From Rickettsiales bacterium (GTDB lineage: Bacteria > Pseudomonadota > Alphaproteobacteria > Rickettsiales > UBA1997), in assembly GCA_023262945.1 (NCBI GenBank), contig JALQXY010000035.1:1-40426 (forward strand): a DNA stretch of 40,426 bases. The letters run 5' to 3'. A program made the position numbers and the translations under genes. Below, piece after piece: positions 33,067 through 40,426 of this stretch. Within the stretch, counting starts at the first letter, position 1; each line of letters begins with the position of its first letter. The notes beneath the pieces are model-generated. The model was not told the origin of the DNA and searched no databases. It saw only the letters and a program-made list of their open reading frames with translations.

Positions 33067-34356
33067 TTAAATCAACATTAAAACTGGATTTTCAATGTAA
33101 TTGCGCAATTCTTTAAGAAACTCCGCTCCTACAGCCCCATCAACCGATCTATGATCAGAAGATAAGGTAACATTCATCATGCTCGCCGCAACAACCTTTC
33201 CATGCTTTATTACTGGCTTTTCAACTGCTCTGGAAACAGCCAAAATACAGCTTTGCGGAGGATTAACGATAGCTGAAAAATTATCAATGCCAAACATGCC
33301 TAAATTAGATATACTAAACGACCCACCTTGAAATTCTCCTGGCTGCAATTTGCCTTCTCTTGCTTTTTTAGCTAAAGATTTTGTTTCAATAGAAATATCT
33401 TGTAAAGATTTTTGATCAGCATTTTTAATTATTGGCGTAATTAGGCCGCCATCAATAGCAACCGCCATTGAAATATCAATATTGTTATAAATTATGATAG
33501 AGTCTTCGCTCCAGCTTGAATTTGCCTCTGGAACCTTCTTAAGAGAAAGTGCTACAGCTTTAATGATTAAGTCATTAATTGATATTTTGTAAAGTGGCTT
33601 GCCATCCTCACTTGTTTTTGCGGCTGAATTTATCGTTGATCTAAATTCGTTTAATTTAGTAATATCAAGCTCACAAGACAGATAAAAATGAGGAACTGTT
33701 AATTTTGATTCAAGTAATCTTTTGGCAATTACTTTGCGAATATTGCTGTTTTTCACTTGATAAAATTCTTGAGAATTTCTTCTTACTACGCCATTTGCAC
33801 CATTTTGTAAAAAATCTATTACATTATCTTTAACAATTCGACCATTGGGACCCGTGCCTTGCAGTTGATATAAGGACACCCCTTCTTCTTTGGCAATTCT
33901 TTTGGCTAAGGGGCTGGCTTTTATTTTATTTGAATATTTTGGCGTTATTTGATCCTGTTTTATCAATCGCTTAGTGGTTGTATCTAGTTGTTTTTGCGTT
34001 TCTATAGGAGCGCTCTCTGCTAATGATGATGATTTTGGCTGCTCTTCTTCTTTAGGGACTGGCTTTGCATTGTCATTTTCAATTTTATAATTTTCTAAAA
34101 TTGATTTATCTTCATCTTCATTTATAATTAAAGCAATACAACTATTTACAGCAACATTTTCAGTGCCTTCAGCTATTAATATCTTGCCTAAGATTCCTTC
34201 ATCGACCGCTTCAACCTCCATAGTTGCTTTGTCGGTTTCGATTTCTGCAATCACTTCACCGGAAGATATTTTTTCACCCTCTTTTTTTAACCATTTTGCT
34301 AAATTTCCTTCGGTCATTGTTGGTGATAAAGCTGGCATCAAAATTTCAATAGGCAT
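33067..34356 (-). CDS. pdhC: Pyruvate dehydrogenase complex E2, dihydrolipoamide acetyltransferase
   Basis: The core E2 subunit moving acetyl groups to CoA. The N-terminal MPIEILMPALSPTMTEGNLAKW is typical of alphaproteobacterial/mitochondrial PDH E2, with lipoyl-Lys43 in EIETDKATMEVE. A linker follows (Pro/Glu/Ser-rich), then the E1/E3-binding domain (KASPLAKRIAKEEGVSL, about 145-180) and the catalytic domain ending with DHRSVDGAVGAEFL (catalytic His near 403). There is one lipoyl domain and 429 aa, as in this lineage. E1 and E3 genes are not adjacent. It lies 65 bp after the permease gene on the same strand. Confidence 0.94.
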   Translation of the reverse strand: MPIEILMPALSPTMTEGNLAKWLKKEGEKISSGEVIAEIETDKATMEVEAVDEGILGKILIAEGTENVAVNSCIALIINEDEDKSILENYKIENDNAKPVPKEEEQPKSSSLAESAPIETQKQLDTTTKRLIKQDQITPKYSNKIKASPLAKRIAKEEGVSLYQLQGTGPNGRIVKDNVIDFLQNGANGVVRRNSQEFYQVKNSNIRKVIAKRLLESKLTVPHFYLSCELDITKLNEFRSTINSAAKTSEDGKPLYKISINDLIIKAVALSLKKVPEANSSWSEDSIIIYNNIDISMAVAIDGGLITPIIKNADQKSLQDISIETKSLAKKAREGKLQPGEFQGGSFSISNLGMFGIDNFSAIVNPPQSCILAVSRAVEKPVIKHGKVVAASMMNVTLSSDHRSVDGAVGAEFLKELRNYIENPVLMLI

Positions 34357-34421
34357 TTTTATAATTTATTTAATTAAATAATATTTAGAGAAATTAGTAA
34401 AATAGTTTATTATTTTGTAAA

Positions 34422-35411
34422 TCATTTTCTTACATCAAATGAATTTCGCAACCCTTCACCGATAAAAACCAATAAAGTTAAAATAATAGTAATCACAAAA
34501 AATCCCACCATGCCAATCCAGTAGGCGCTAATATTATTTTTACCTTGAGCTAATAATTCTCCCAAAGAGGCTGAACCAACTGGCATTCCTAACCCCAAAA
34601 AATCAAGAGCAGTTAAAGTGGTAATTGAGCCGGCAATTAAAAATGGCAAATTGGCTAAAATTATAGGCATTGCATTTGGCAAAATATGACGAAATATTAT
34701 TTGATAATTTTTTGCCCCTAGAGCCTTTGCCGATCTTACGAAATCAAAATTTCTAAGACGCAAAAATTCTGCTCTTACAAATCCAATCATTGCTATCCAG
34801 CTAAATAATAACATTATAAACAACAAGCTAAAAAATCCAGGCTCAATTATGGAAGACAAAATTATTAACAAAAATAATACTGGCATACTTGACCAAATTT
34901 CTATAAATCTTTGAAGAAAAAGGTCTAAAAGCCCTCCAAAATAACCCTGAATCGCTCCTAAAAATATACCAATTATTGCTGAAAAAAATGATAGAATTAT
35001 ACCAAATATAAGAGATATCCTTAGTCCATAGATGGCTCTTGCTAAAACGTCCCTACCCTGATCGTCAGTGCCCAGCCAATTTCTTGAATCTGGCTTCGAT
35101 GGCGCTGGATCTTTCATAGCTAAATTTATAGTATCGTAAGAAAAGGGAATGAGAGGCATTATTATCCAGCCGTTTTTTTCGATTAGTTTTTTAACAAAAG
35201 GATCTCGATAATCGGCTTTGCTTTTTAATTTGCCTCCAAAGGTGGTTTCGGGGTATGATTTAATAATCGGAAAATAATAATCATCATTATATTTGATTAA
35301 TAGAGGCTTATCATTGGCAAATATTTCAGCAAAAATAGTTAAAATAAAAATAGCCAAAAAAATGATTAGAGAGTAATATCCGCGATGATTTTTCTTGAAT
35401 TTTTGCCACAT
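34422..35411 (-). CDS. yejE: YejE-type ABC transporter permease (peptide/microcin C family)
   Basis: A 329-aa inner-membrane permease. The first helix is at about 13-29. The periplasmic segment up to residue 130 has family features that identify YejE rather than DppC/OppC: ANDKPLLIKYNDDYYFPII, TTFGGKLKSKADYRD, and IMPLIPFSYDTIN. The binding-protein-dependent transport domain contains the EAA-like motif RSAKALGAKNYQIIFRHILPNA (about 227-248), the ATPase contact. YejABEF imports oligopeptides and, in enterics, microcin C. The yejA, yejB and yejF partners are not in the window, and the gene has its own upstream region facing purH. Confidence 0.9.
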   Translation of the reverse strand: MWQKFKKNHRGYYSLIIFLAIFILTIFAEIFANDKPLLIKYNDDYYFPIIKSYPETTFGGKLKSKADYRDPFVKKLIEKNGWIIMPLIPFSYDTINLAMKDPAPSKPDSRNWLGTDDQGRDVLARAIYGLRISLIFGIILSFFSAIIGIFLGAIQGYFGGLLDLFLQRFIEIWSSMPVLFLLIILSSIIEPGFFSLLFIMLLFSWIAMIGFVRAEFLRLRNFDFVRSAKALGAKNYQIIFRHILPNAMPIILANLPFLIAGSITTLTALDFLGLGMPVGSASLGELLAQGKNNISAYWIGMVGFFVITIILTLLVFIGEGLRNSFDVRK

Positions 35412-35440
35412 TTAGTTTTATGATAATTAAGAATCTCTGC

Positions 35441-35460
35441 AATTGTCAATTTTGACAATT
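35441..35460. promoter_or_regulatory. 20-bp inverted repeat between yejE and purH, possible operator
   Basis: AATTGTCAATTTTGACAATT has 9-bp arms separated by 2 bp. It contains TTGACA on both strands, like back-to-back -35 boxes, and sits 30 bp from yejE and 40 bp from purH. I found no good -10 at the right distance on either strand, so an operator is as likely as a divergent promoter. Confidence 0.45.
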
Positions 35461-35500
35461 TATGAGAATCTTTTTCAAAACATTTTAATAAATACAAATC

Positions 35501-37033
35501 ATGTCAAATCTGCAAAAAATATCTCGCTGCTTAATTTCAGTTTCTGATAAATCTGGAATTATTGATTTAGCTCAATTTTTGCAAAAAAAAGATATTGAGA
35601 TTATTTCCACCGGTGGAACCAAGCAAATTTTATCTAAGAACAATATCAAAGTCAAAGATATTTCTGAATTTACTAATTTTCCAGAAATTATGGATGGTAG
35701 GCTTAAAACTCTTCATCCCAAGGTTCATGGCGGATTATTATCTGTTGATAACAACGAAGAACATAAAAAACAAGCCAGAGAAAACGATATTCATAAAATT
35801 GATTTATTGATTGTAAATTTATATCCATTTGTAGAAACGGTAGCTAAAACTGAGGATGAATCTTGTATTATTGAAAATATCGATATTGGTGGCCCAGCAA
35901 TGATAAGATCGGCTGCCAAGAATTTTGCCTTTAGAACAGTGATAACCTCGTCAGATCAATATGAAGAGTTAAAAAATCAATTAATTGCCAATGATTATAA
36001 AACCTGCCTCGAATATCGCAAAAATTTAGCCATCGCCGCTTTTAAAATGATTGCCGAGTACGATATAGCAATTGCCAACTGGTTTGATAATCGCAATCTT
36101 AGTCTTAATTTTTCACTAAAACAAAGCCTGCGCTATGGCGAAAATTCGCATCAAAAAGCAAATCTATATCAGATAGGAGATTCTGGAATTGTCGGAGCAA
36201 GGCAAATTCAAGGCAAAGAGTTAAGCTATAACAATATCAATGACGCCGATGGCGCCTATAACTTAATTCTTGAATTTAAAGAGCCTGCTTGCGCAATTAT
36301 AAAACATGCTAACCCTTGCGGAGTGGCAACGTCTAAAGATATTCTAAGCGCTTATAAACAGGCATTATTATGCGATTCTAAAAGTGCTTTTGGTGGCATT
36401 GTTGCTTTAAACGATAAGATTGGCGAAGATTTAGCAATCGAACTTGCTAAAATGTTTTTTGAAGTAATTATTGCTAAAGACATCAGTAAAGAAGCGCAAG
36501 AAATTTTATCGCAAAAAAAGAATTTACGTATTTTAATCGCTGATTTCAAAGAAAATAATCAATCGCAAATAAAATCAGTTTCTGGCGGCATTTTAATACA
36601 AGATTTAGATCAAAAAATAATAACAAAAGATGATCTGCAATTGGTTAGCAACAATTCAATAAATGACAAAGACATTGCTGATTTAATTTTTGCTATGAAG
36701 GTGTGCAAACATGTTAAATCAAATGCTATTGTTGTGTCTCAAAATAACAAGGCAATTGGTATTGGCGCTGGCCAGATGAGTCGAGTTGACGCCTGCAAAA
36801 TAGCTTGCAAAAAAGCGCATGATTTTATTAAAGGCAACGATAGCAAGGAACATTTATTATTGGCCTCAGATGCCTTCTTGCCGTTTGCTGATAATGTTGA
36901 AATTGCTCATAAATATAATATCAAGGCAATTATTGCCCCGCAAGGTTCAATGCGTGATCAAGAGGTAATAGACAAAGCCAATCAATTAGGCATTGCCCTT
37001 TATTTTATAAAAACTCGTCACTTTAGACATTAA
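35501..37033 (+). CDS. purH: Bifunctional AICAR transformylase / IMP cyclohydrolase PurH
   Basis: Catalyses the last two steps of de novo purine synthesis. The N-terminal MGS-like cyclohydrolase domain has SVSDKSGIIDLAQFL and GRLKTLHPKVHGGLL (about 64-78). The C-terminal transformylase domain has LRYGENSHQKA (about 209-219), IKHANPCGVA (the catalytic KH, near 268) and SDAFLPFADNVE near the end. The length of 510 aa is normal, and the protein ends in the typical FRH. There are no other pur genes around. It ends 13 bp before a long repeat of the TACCAA family. Confidence 0.96.
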   Translation: MSNLQKISRCLISVSDKSGIIDLAQFLQKKDIEIISTGGTKQILSKNNIKVKDISEFTNFPEIMDGRLKTLHPKVHGGLLSVDNNEEHKKQARENDIHKIDLLIVNLYPFVETVAKTEDESCIIENIDIGGPAMIRSAAKNFAFRTVITSSDQYEELKNQLIANDYKTCLEYRKNLAIAAFKMIAEYDIAIANWFDNRNLSLNFSLKQSLRYGENSHQKANLYQIGDSGIVGARQIQGKELSYNNINDADGAYNLILEFKEPACAIIKHANPCGVATSKDILSAYKQALLCDSKSAFGGIVALNDKIGEDLAIELAKMFFEVIIAKDISKEAQEILSQKKNLRILIADFKENNQSQIKSVSGGILIQDLDQKIITKDDLQLVSNNSINDKDIADLIFAMKVCKHVKSNAIVVSQNNKAIGIGAGQMSRVDACKIACKKAHDFIKGNDSKEHLLLASDAFLPFADNVEIAHKYNIKAIIAPQGSMRDQEVIDKANQLGIALYFIKTRHFRH

Positions 37034-37046
37034 TATTTGCAAATTA

Positions 37047-37214
37047 TACCAATTCTCATCTAAAAATGAACAATATGACAAAATATTTTTGAGATAAAAA
37101 TTATAAAAAATGCAAGTCCTATAGGTATAGGGCTTAAGGCTTTTTGCAATTTTTAGCCAAAAAGATAAAGTCAGATTGTTTAGTTTTTATATGTTTTTTA
37201 GTTGGGAATTGGTA
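37047..37214. repeat. Long TACCAA repeat (copy 7), 168 bp
   Basis: Starts TACCAATTCTCATCTAAAAA and ends TTTTTTAGTTGGGAATTGGTA. The left 50 bp correspond to the reverse complement of the 60-bp copy 3; a segment of about 100 bp then separates them from the right arm. That segment contains an inner hairpin around CCTATAGGTATAGGG. Outer bases are TA at both ends. It lies between convergent purH and the LD-carboxypeptidase gene. About 140 bp of it recurs at the right edge of the window. Confidence 0.92.
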
Positions 37215-37273
37215 TTACTCAAAAGCTAAAGCTTTCTGCGTCATTTGTGCTGCTATTTTGATTACTGATGAAT

Positions 37274-38176
37274 CTAATCCAAAATTTCAAACTCTACACC
37301 AAGCGGAATGGGCGTGTTGAATTGGCCGTGACCGATATGCTTAATACTAAAAACCTGAATATTAATATTATTGGCAAAACTTTCGACAACTTTGTTTAAA
37401 TGATATTGATTTTTACTATCGGCTTTTTCTATCAAATCACCAATAAAAACTGCCTGACAATTGTTAAAAATATTGGCATTTTTTAAATGATTAAGCATGC
37501 GGTCAATTTTATAAGCCTCTTCATCCACCTCCTCAATAAGCATGGCATAATTACCGCTGTTATTAATTTGCCATTTGGCGCCAATTGATGTTTGAATTAA
37601 AGATAGGTTTCCCCCTAATAATTTAGGCATTTTTTTTATTTTACTGATCTGGTTCAATGGTTTTATTTCGTATTCGAGTTGAGATATCTCGCCAAACAAT
37701 ATTTTTTTAAATAAATTTATAGTCTTATCATTAACATCATTATTGGCTATTTGCTTTAATGTTGGCGAATGAAGAGTGGAAAATTTAAAACAATTATTAA
37801 ATGCTAAATGTAGGCTTGTGATATCGCTAAATCCAGTTAATAATTTGAATTTTGGCGATTTTTCCAAATTTAATAATTCATCAATAATGCAAGACGCTCC
37901 ATATCCACCTCTGGTAGCACTAATAAAATCACTATTTTTGCAATTTATAGCTTGCCTTAACTCATTCAACCTTTCTTGGTCACAATGCGCAAGAAAAGGT
38001 TCGTTATTTGGTGTTTTGTAAGGAAAAATTTGAACCTCAAGACCCCAATCAACTAAGAAATTTTTAATTTTAATTATGTCGCTATTTTTAATAAAAAAAG
38101 ATGGAGATATTAAGCTAATTTTATCGCCTTTTTTCAATTTAGGCCAGTGAATAGGGATTTCAAATTTTATCTTCAT
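37274..38176 (-). CDS. Muramoyltetrapeptide LD-carboxypeptidase (S66 family, LdcA/MccF-like)
   Basis: A serine peptidase of family S66. ATRGGYGASCIIDELL contains the region of the nucleophile, followed by LLTGFSDITSLHLA, the catalytic Glu in MLIEEVDEEAYKIDRMLNHL, and the His in HIGHGQFNTPIPLGV near the C-terminus. LdcA removes the terminal D-Ala from murein tetrapeptide in recycling; MccF relatives cleave microcin C. The start is ATG 38176, preceded by AGGAGG four bases upstream, and overlaps the PuuD-like gene by 17 bp. A start 33 bp upstream would add non-conserved residues. The length is 300 aa. Confidence 0.88.
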   Translation of the reverse strand: MKIKFEIPIHWPKLKKGDKISLISPSFFIKNSDIIKIKNFLVDWGLEVQIFPYKTPNNEPFLAHCDQERLNELRQAINCKNSDFISATRGGYGASCIIDELLNLEKSPKFKLLTGFSDITSLHLAFNNCFKFSTLHSPTLKQIANNDVNDKTINLFKKILFGEISQLEYEIKPLNQISKIKKMPKLLGGNLSLIQTSIGAKWQINNSGNYAMLIEEVDEEAYKIDRMLNHLKNANIFNNCQAVFIGDLIEKADSKNQYHLNKVVESFANNINIQVFSIKHIGHGQFNTPIPLGVEFEILD

Positions 38177-38894
38177 TTGCCCTCCTGATAAACTCTTTAA
38201 AAAGCTCAAAATTAAAATTATACTGCTTTATTTGCCCCGCTTCGTGACAACTAAACTCAGGATGCCATTGCACCCCAACAGCAAATTTTTTATTTTTAAC
38301 AACTATGGCCTCTATGCAACCATCATCCGCTTTGGCCAAAATCTCTATTTTGTCACTTATCTCAACTATCGCCTCATTGTGATTAGAGTTTACATAGGAT
38401 TTATCTTGAGGAAAGATATTTGCAAATGCGCTGTTTTTATTGATAACAAGCTGATGATCTTCTTGATAGCCGTAATGCTTTAAAGGCGTTTTTAGGTATT
38501 TATGAATATTTGGTGTTAATTTACATCCTAAAATACCTCCCATTACTTGCATTCCGGCACAAATACCGAATATTGGCAAATCTTTCTCAAGGGCTTTTTT
38601 TATAAAATTTTCTTCAAAAATAAATCTAGGAGATACTTCATAAGGGCTTGACTCACCTTTATTGACATACCATTGATCAGGAGTTTTATATTGACCACCC
38701 GGCACAACCAGACCGTCAATTTTGCTAAGATACTCATCGATTTCTTCTGCTTGGCAATATGGTATAAGCCATGGCGTTCCTCCAGCAAGGCGAACGGCCT
38801 TAACATAATGGGATCTTATGACAAAATGCTCAGAAGCAGAGAAATCACCCCTTTCTTGCCAATCAATAATAATAGCTATTGTTGGTTTTTTCAT
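38160..38894 (-). CDS. Class I glutamine amidotransferase-like gamma-glutamyl hydrolase (PuuD/C26 family)
   Basis: A 244-aa peptidase C26 domain protein. KPTIAIIIDW opens the domain, PGGQ is the oxyanion region, the nucleophile Cys is in FGICAGMQVMGG (about 115-126), and the His/Glu pair is in VGVQWHPEFSC. PuuD hydrolyses gamma-glutamyl-GABA; relatives act on other gamma-glutamyl compounds. I chose ATG 38894; a possible upstream ATG at 38921 adds nine residues (MQINYQIKI) that the family does not usually have. It lies between proA and the LD-carboxypeptidase on the same strand, with a 17-bp overlap to the latter. The substrate is not settled; a murein-peptide substrate is conceivable. Confidence 0.85.
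   Translation of the reverse strand: MKKPTIAIIIDWQERGDFSASEHFVIRSHYVKAVRLAGGTPWLIPYCQAEEIDEYLSKIDGLVVPGGQYKTPDQWYVNKGESSPYEVSPRFIFEENFIKKALEKDLPIFGICAGMQVMGGILGCKLTPNIHKYLKTPLKHYGYQEDHQLVINKNSAFANIFPQDKSYVNSNHNEAIVEISDKIEILAKADDGCIEAIVVKNKKFAVGVQWHPEFSCHEAGQIKQYNFNFELFKEFIRRANEDKI
38181..38186 (-). promoter_or_regulatory. Strong Shine-Dalgarno (AGGAGG) before the LD-carboxypeptidase
   Basis: AGGAGG with a 4-nt spacer (GCAA) to ATG 38176, inside the 3' end of the PuuD-like gene. It is the clearest ribosome-binding site I saw in a window where most genes have none, and it decides the start of the downstream gene. Confidence 0.75.
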
Positions 38895-38928
38895 TATTTT
38901 AATTTGATAATTTATTTGCATTTATACA

Positions 38929-40188
38929 CTAATCTCTAATAGCGCAATTGGCATCAATAATGTATTTATAGATCGTTAATTGCTCAAGACCAACTGGGCC
39001 CCTAGCGTGTAATTTGCCAGTAGAAATGCCAACCTCGGCTCCTAGCCCAAACTCTCCTCCATCGGCAAACTGAGTTGATGCATTATGCATTACAATCGCT
39101 GAATCAATTTGTTGCAAAAATTTCTTGGCCGCTTCATTGTCTTCGCAAATTATACTTTCAGTGTGGCTTGATGAATTGTGGTTGATGTGAGCAATGGCCT
39201 CATTTATATCTTCAACTATTTTTAATGAAATGATTTTATCAAGATACTCTGTAGCAAAGTCTTTTTTATTAGCTTTTTTTATACGATTATCAAGCTTTTG
39301 AGATTCTTTATCTCCTCTAATTTCGCAGCCAGCTTCTATTAAATCATCGCAAATTATTGGAATAACATTTTTAGCAATCTCTTTATCAATCACTATAGAT
39401 TCGCAAGCTCCACAAATACCTACTCTGCGCATTTTAGCGTTAAATATTATCTTTCTTGCTTTTGTCAAATCACAAGATTTATGTATATAGCTATGACAAT
39501 TGCCATCAAGATGCTTAAATAAAGGAATTCTGCTTTTGCTGCTAATAGCTTTAATCAAAGATTTACCGCCACGAGGTATCACAACGTCAATATATCGAGA
39601 CATTTTTAACAATTCGTTAACGCAAGAATGATCCGCGTTGCTTACTAAAGTTATAATATTTTCATTAATTTTTTGTTTTCTTAAAACATGGCGATAAATA
39701 TTAGCAATTGCAGTAGAAGAGTTTATAGAATCAGAGCCGCAACGCAAAATTACCGCATTTCCTGATTTTATAGCCAAGGCGGCAATGTCAGAAGTAACAT
39801 TTGGACGAGATTCATAAATCGCTAATAAAAGACCAATCGGAACGGTGATTCTTTTTATATGGAGCCCATTTGCCCTTTTAACATCGTAGGTAATTTTGCC
39901 AATAGGATCCTCTAGATCAGATATATCAAGAACGGCCTTAATAATATTTTTAACTCTTGCCTCGTCAAGTTTTAAGCGGTCAATTTTAGCGTCCGATAAA
40001 TTGTTTTTCTTGGCATTGCTTAGATCCTTTTTATTAGCAGCAATAATCTGATCTATATTTTGCTCCAACAAGTTAGCAACTTCTTTTAATATCTTGTTTT
40101 TTTGAATAGAGTCAAGATTAGCAAGAATTTGGCTTGCTTTTTTGCTGTTTTGGCAAATATTTACTATTTGTTGCTTAGCTAGTTTCAT
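38929..40188 (-). CDS. proA: Glutamate-5-semialdehyde dehydrogenase (gamma-glutamyl phosphate reductase) ProA
   Basis: Second step of proline synthesis, NADPH reduction of gamma-glutamyl phosphate. An aldehyde-dehydrogenase-fold protein of 419 aa. IKRITVPIGLLLAIYESRPNVTSD (about 105-128) is diagnostic of ProA, as are PRGGKSLI (about 205) and the catalytic Cys in VGICGACES (about 256). The C-terminal DGGEFGLGAEVGISTGKLHARGPVGLEQLT is a near-perfect family signature. proB is not in view. It is first in a three-gene minus-strand run with the PuuD-like and S66 genes. Confidence 0.96.
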   Translation of the reverse strand: MKLAKQQIVNICQNSKKASQILANLDSIQKNKILKEVANLLEQNIDQIIAANKKDLSNAKKNNLSDAKIDRLKLDEARVKNIIKAVLDISDLEDPIGKITYDVKRANGLHIKRITVPIGLLLAIYESRPNVTSDIAALAIKSGNAVILRCGSDSINSSTAIANIYRHVLRKQKINENIITLVSNADHSCVNELLKMSRYIDVVIPRGGKSLIKAISSKSRIPLFKHLDGNCHSYIHKSCDLTKARKIIFNAKMRRVGICGACESIVIDKEIAKNVIPIICDDLIEAGCEIRGDKESQKLDNRIKKANKKDFATEYLDKIISLKIVEDINEAIAHINHNSSSHTESIICEDNEAAKKFLQQIDSAIVMHNASTQFADGGEFGLGAEVGISTGKLHARGPVGLEQLTIYKYIIDANCAIRD

Positions 40189-40286
40189 TTTTCTAAATTA
40201 GCACTTGTAAAAGCTTTTGCAAATCAATAGATTTGATCTTTTGTAGCTATTTTGATTTTTTAAATTTAACATATCAAGATTAATAA

Positions 40287-40426
40287 TACCAATTCCCATC
40301 TAAAAATGAACAATATGACAAAATATTTTTTGAGATAAAAATTGTAAAAAATGCAAGTCCTATACCTATAGGGCTTAAGGCTTTTTGCAATTTTTAGCCA
40401 AAAAGATAAAGTCAGATTGTTTAGTT
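40287..40426. repeat. Long TACCAA repeat (copy 8), cut by the window edge
   Basis: Begins TACCAATTCCCATCTAAAAA and follows copy 7 (37047) almost base for base for 140 bp. Differences are one extra T in a T-run, a few substitutions, and an inverted centre (CCTATACCTATAGGG here, CCTATAGGTATAGGG in copy 7). The right end is outside the window. It lies about 100 bp upstream of proA. Confidence 0.92.

Noticed and set aside
35441..35480. Divergent promoters using the two TTGACA boxes
   Set aside because: No acceptable TATAAT-like hexamer at 16-18 bp on either strand; kept only as a possible operator.
38600..38806. Open frames overlapping the PuuD-like gene on either strand
   Set aside because: The PuuD-like frame has catalytic motifs; the others have none and no independent support.
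1..40426. CRISPR arrays, integrases, prophage or toxin-antitoxin modules
   Set aside because: No regularly spaced direct repeats with unique spacers and no proteins of these types were seen.

Overview
The window is AT-rich bacterial chromosome (visibly around 30% GC or less, with long A/T runs between genes) and reads as an alphaproteobacterium. The main clues are a COQ9-family protein, a eukaryote-like NADP isocitrate dehydrogenase, adjacent MlaA and MlaC genes, a CarD regulator, and a PDH E2 with a single N-terminal lipoyl domain. AT content and the many housekeeping genes recall Rickettsiales/Holosporales-like or uncultured aquatic lineages. However, glycine cleavage (gcvT, gcvH), purine (purH), proline (proA) and arginine-type (argD) genes argue against an extremely reduced parasite. 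I cannot place it further without a search. I see no tRNA, rRNA, CRISPR array, transposase or prophage gene.

Layout. 208-1691 (minus): flavodoxin-family protein and rsmI. 1936-8406 (plus): a packed seven-gene run, lpoA-like/lppC, ispG, bioC-like, TPR protein, mlaA, mlaC, dnaB, with overlaps of 1 and 14 bp; it joins envelope, isoprenoid, biotin and replication functions. 8654-10582: a large unrecognised protein. 10697-12115: rpmG and icd. 12283-16709: aminopeptidase P (minus), radA (plus), alpha/beta hydrolase and a 70-aa protein (minus). 16748-16833: a GC-rich, clearly folded segment, probably a structured RNA or leader. 17077-17869: pal and a doubtful small ORF. 17933-23832 (minus): a six-gene run coq9, cvpA, fabG, trxB, fadJ/fadB-like, ruvC. 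24118-28755: argD, M23 endopeptidase (minus), carD, lolD. 28794-32808: glycerol-1-phosphate dehydrogenase-like protein (minus), then secG, gcvT, gcvH, ahpC-like peroxiredoxin. 33067-35411 (minus): pdhC and a YejE-type permease. 35501-37033: purH. 37274-40188 (minus): proA, a PuuD-like amidotransferase and an S66 LD-carboxypeptidase.

The most interesting non-coding content is a family of TACCAA...TTGGTA-bounded inverted repeats at eight sites. They resemble miniature (MITE-like) elements with TA ends. Short hairpin forms (about 50-65 bp) lie in gaps between divergent genes. Long forms (about 150-215 bp) lie in gaps between convergent genes, and one is cut by the right edge of the window. The copies share modules in different arrangements. 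The second strong signal is the structured segment at 16748-16833, where two G-U wobbles that would be mismatches on the other strand assign it to the minus strand, just upstream of the 70-aa gene.

Shine-Dalgarno sequences are nearly absent. The clear exception is an AGGAGG before the LD-carboxypeptidase, which fixes its start inside the preceding gene.
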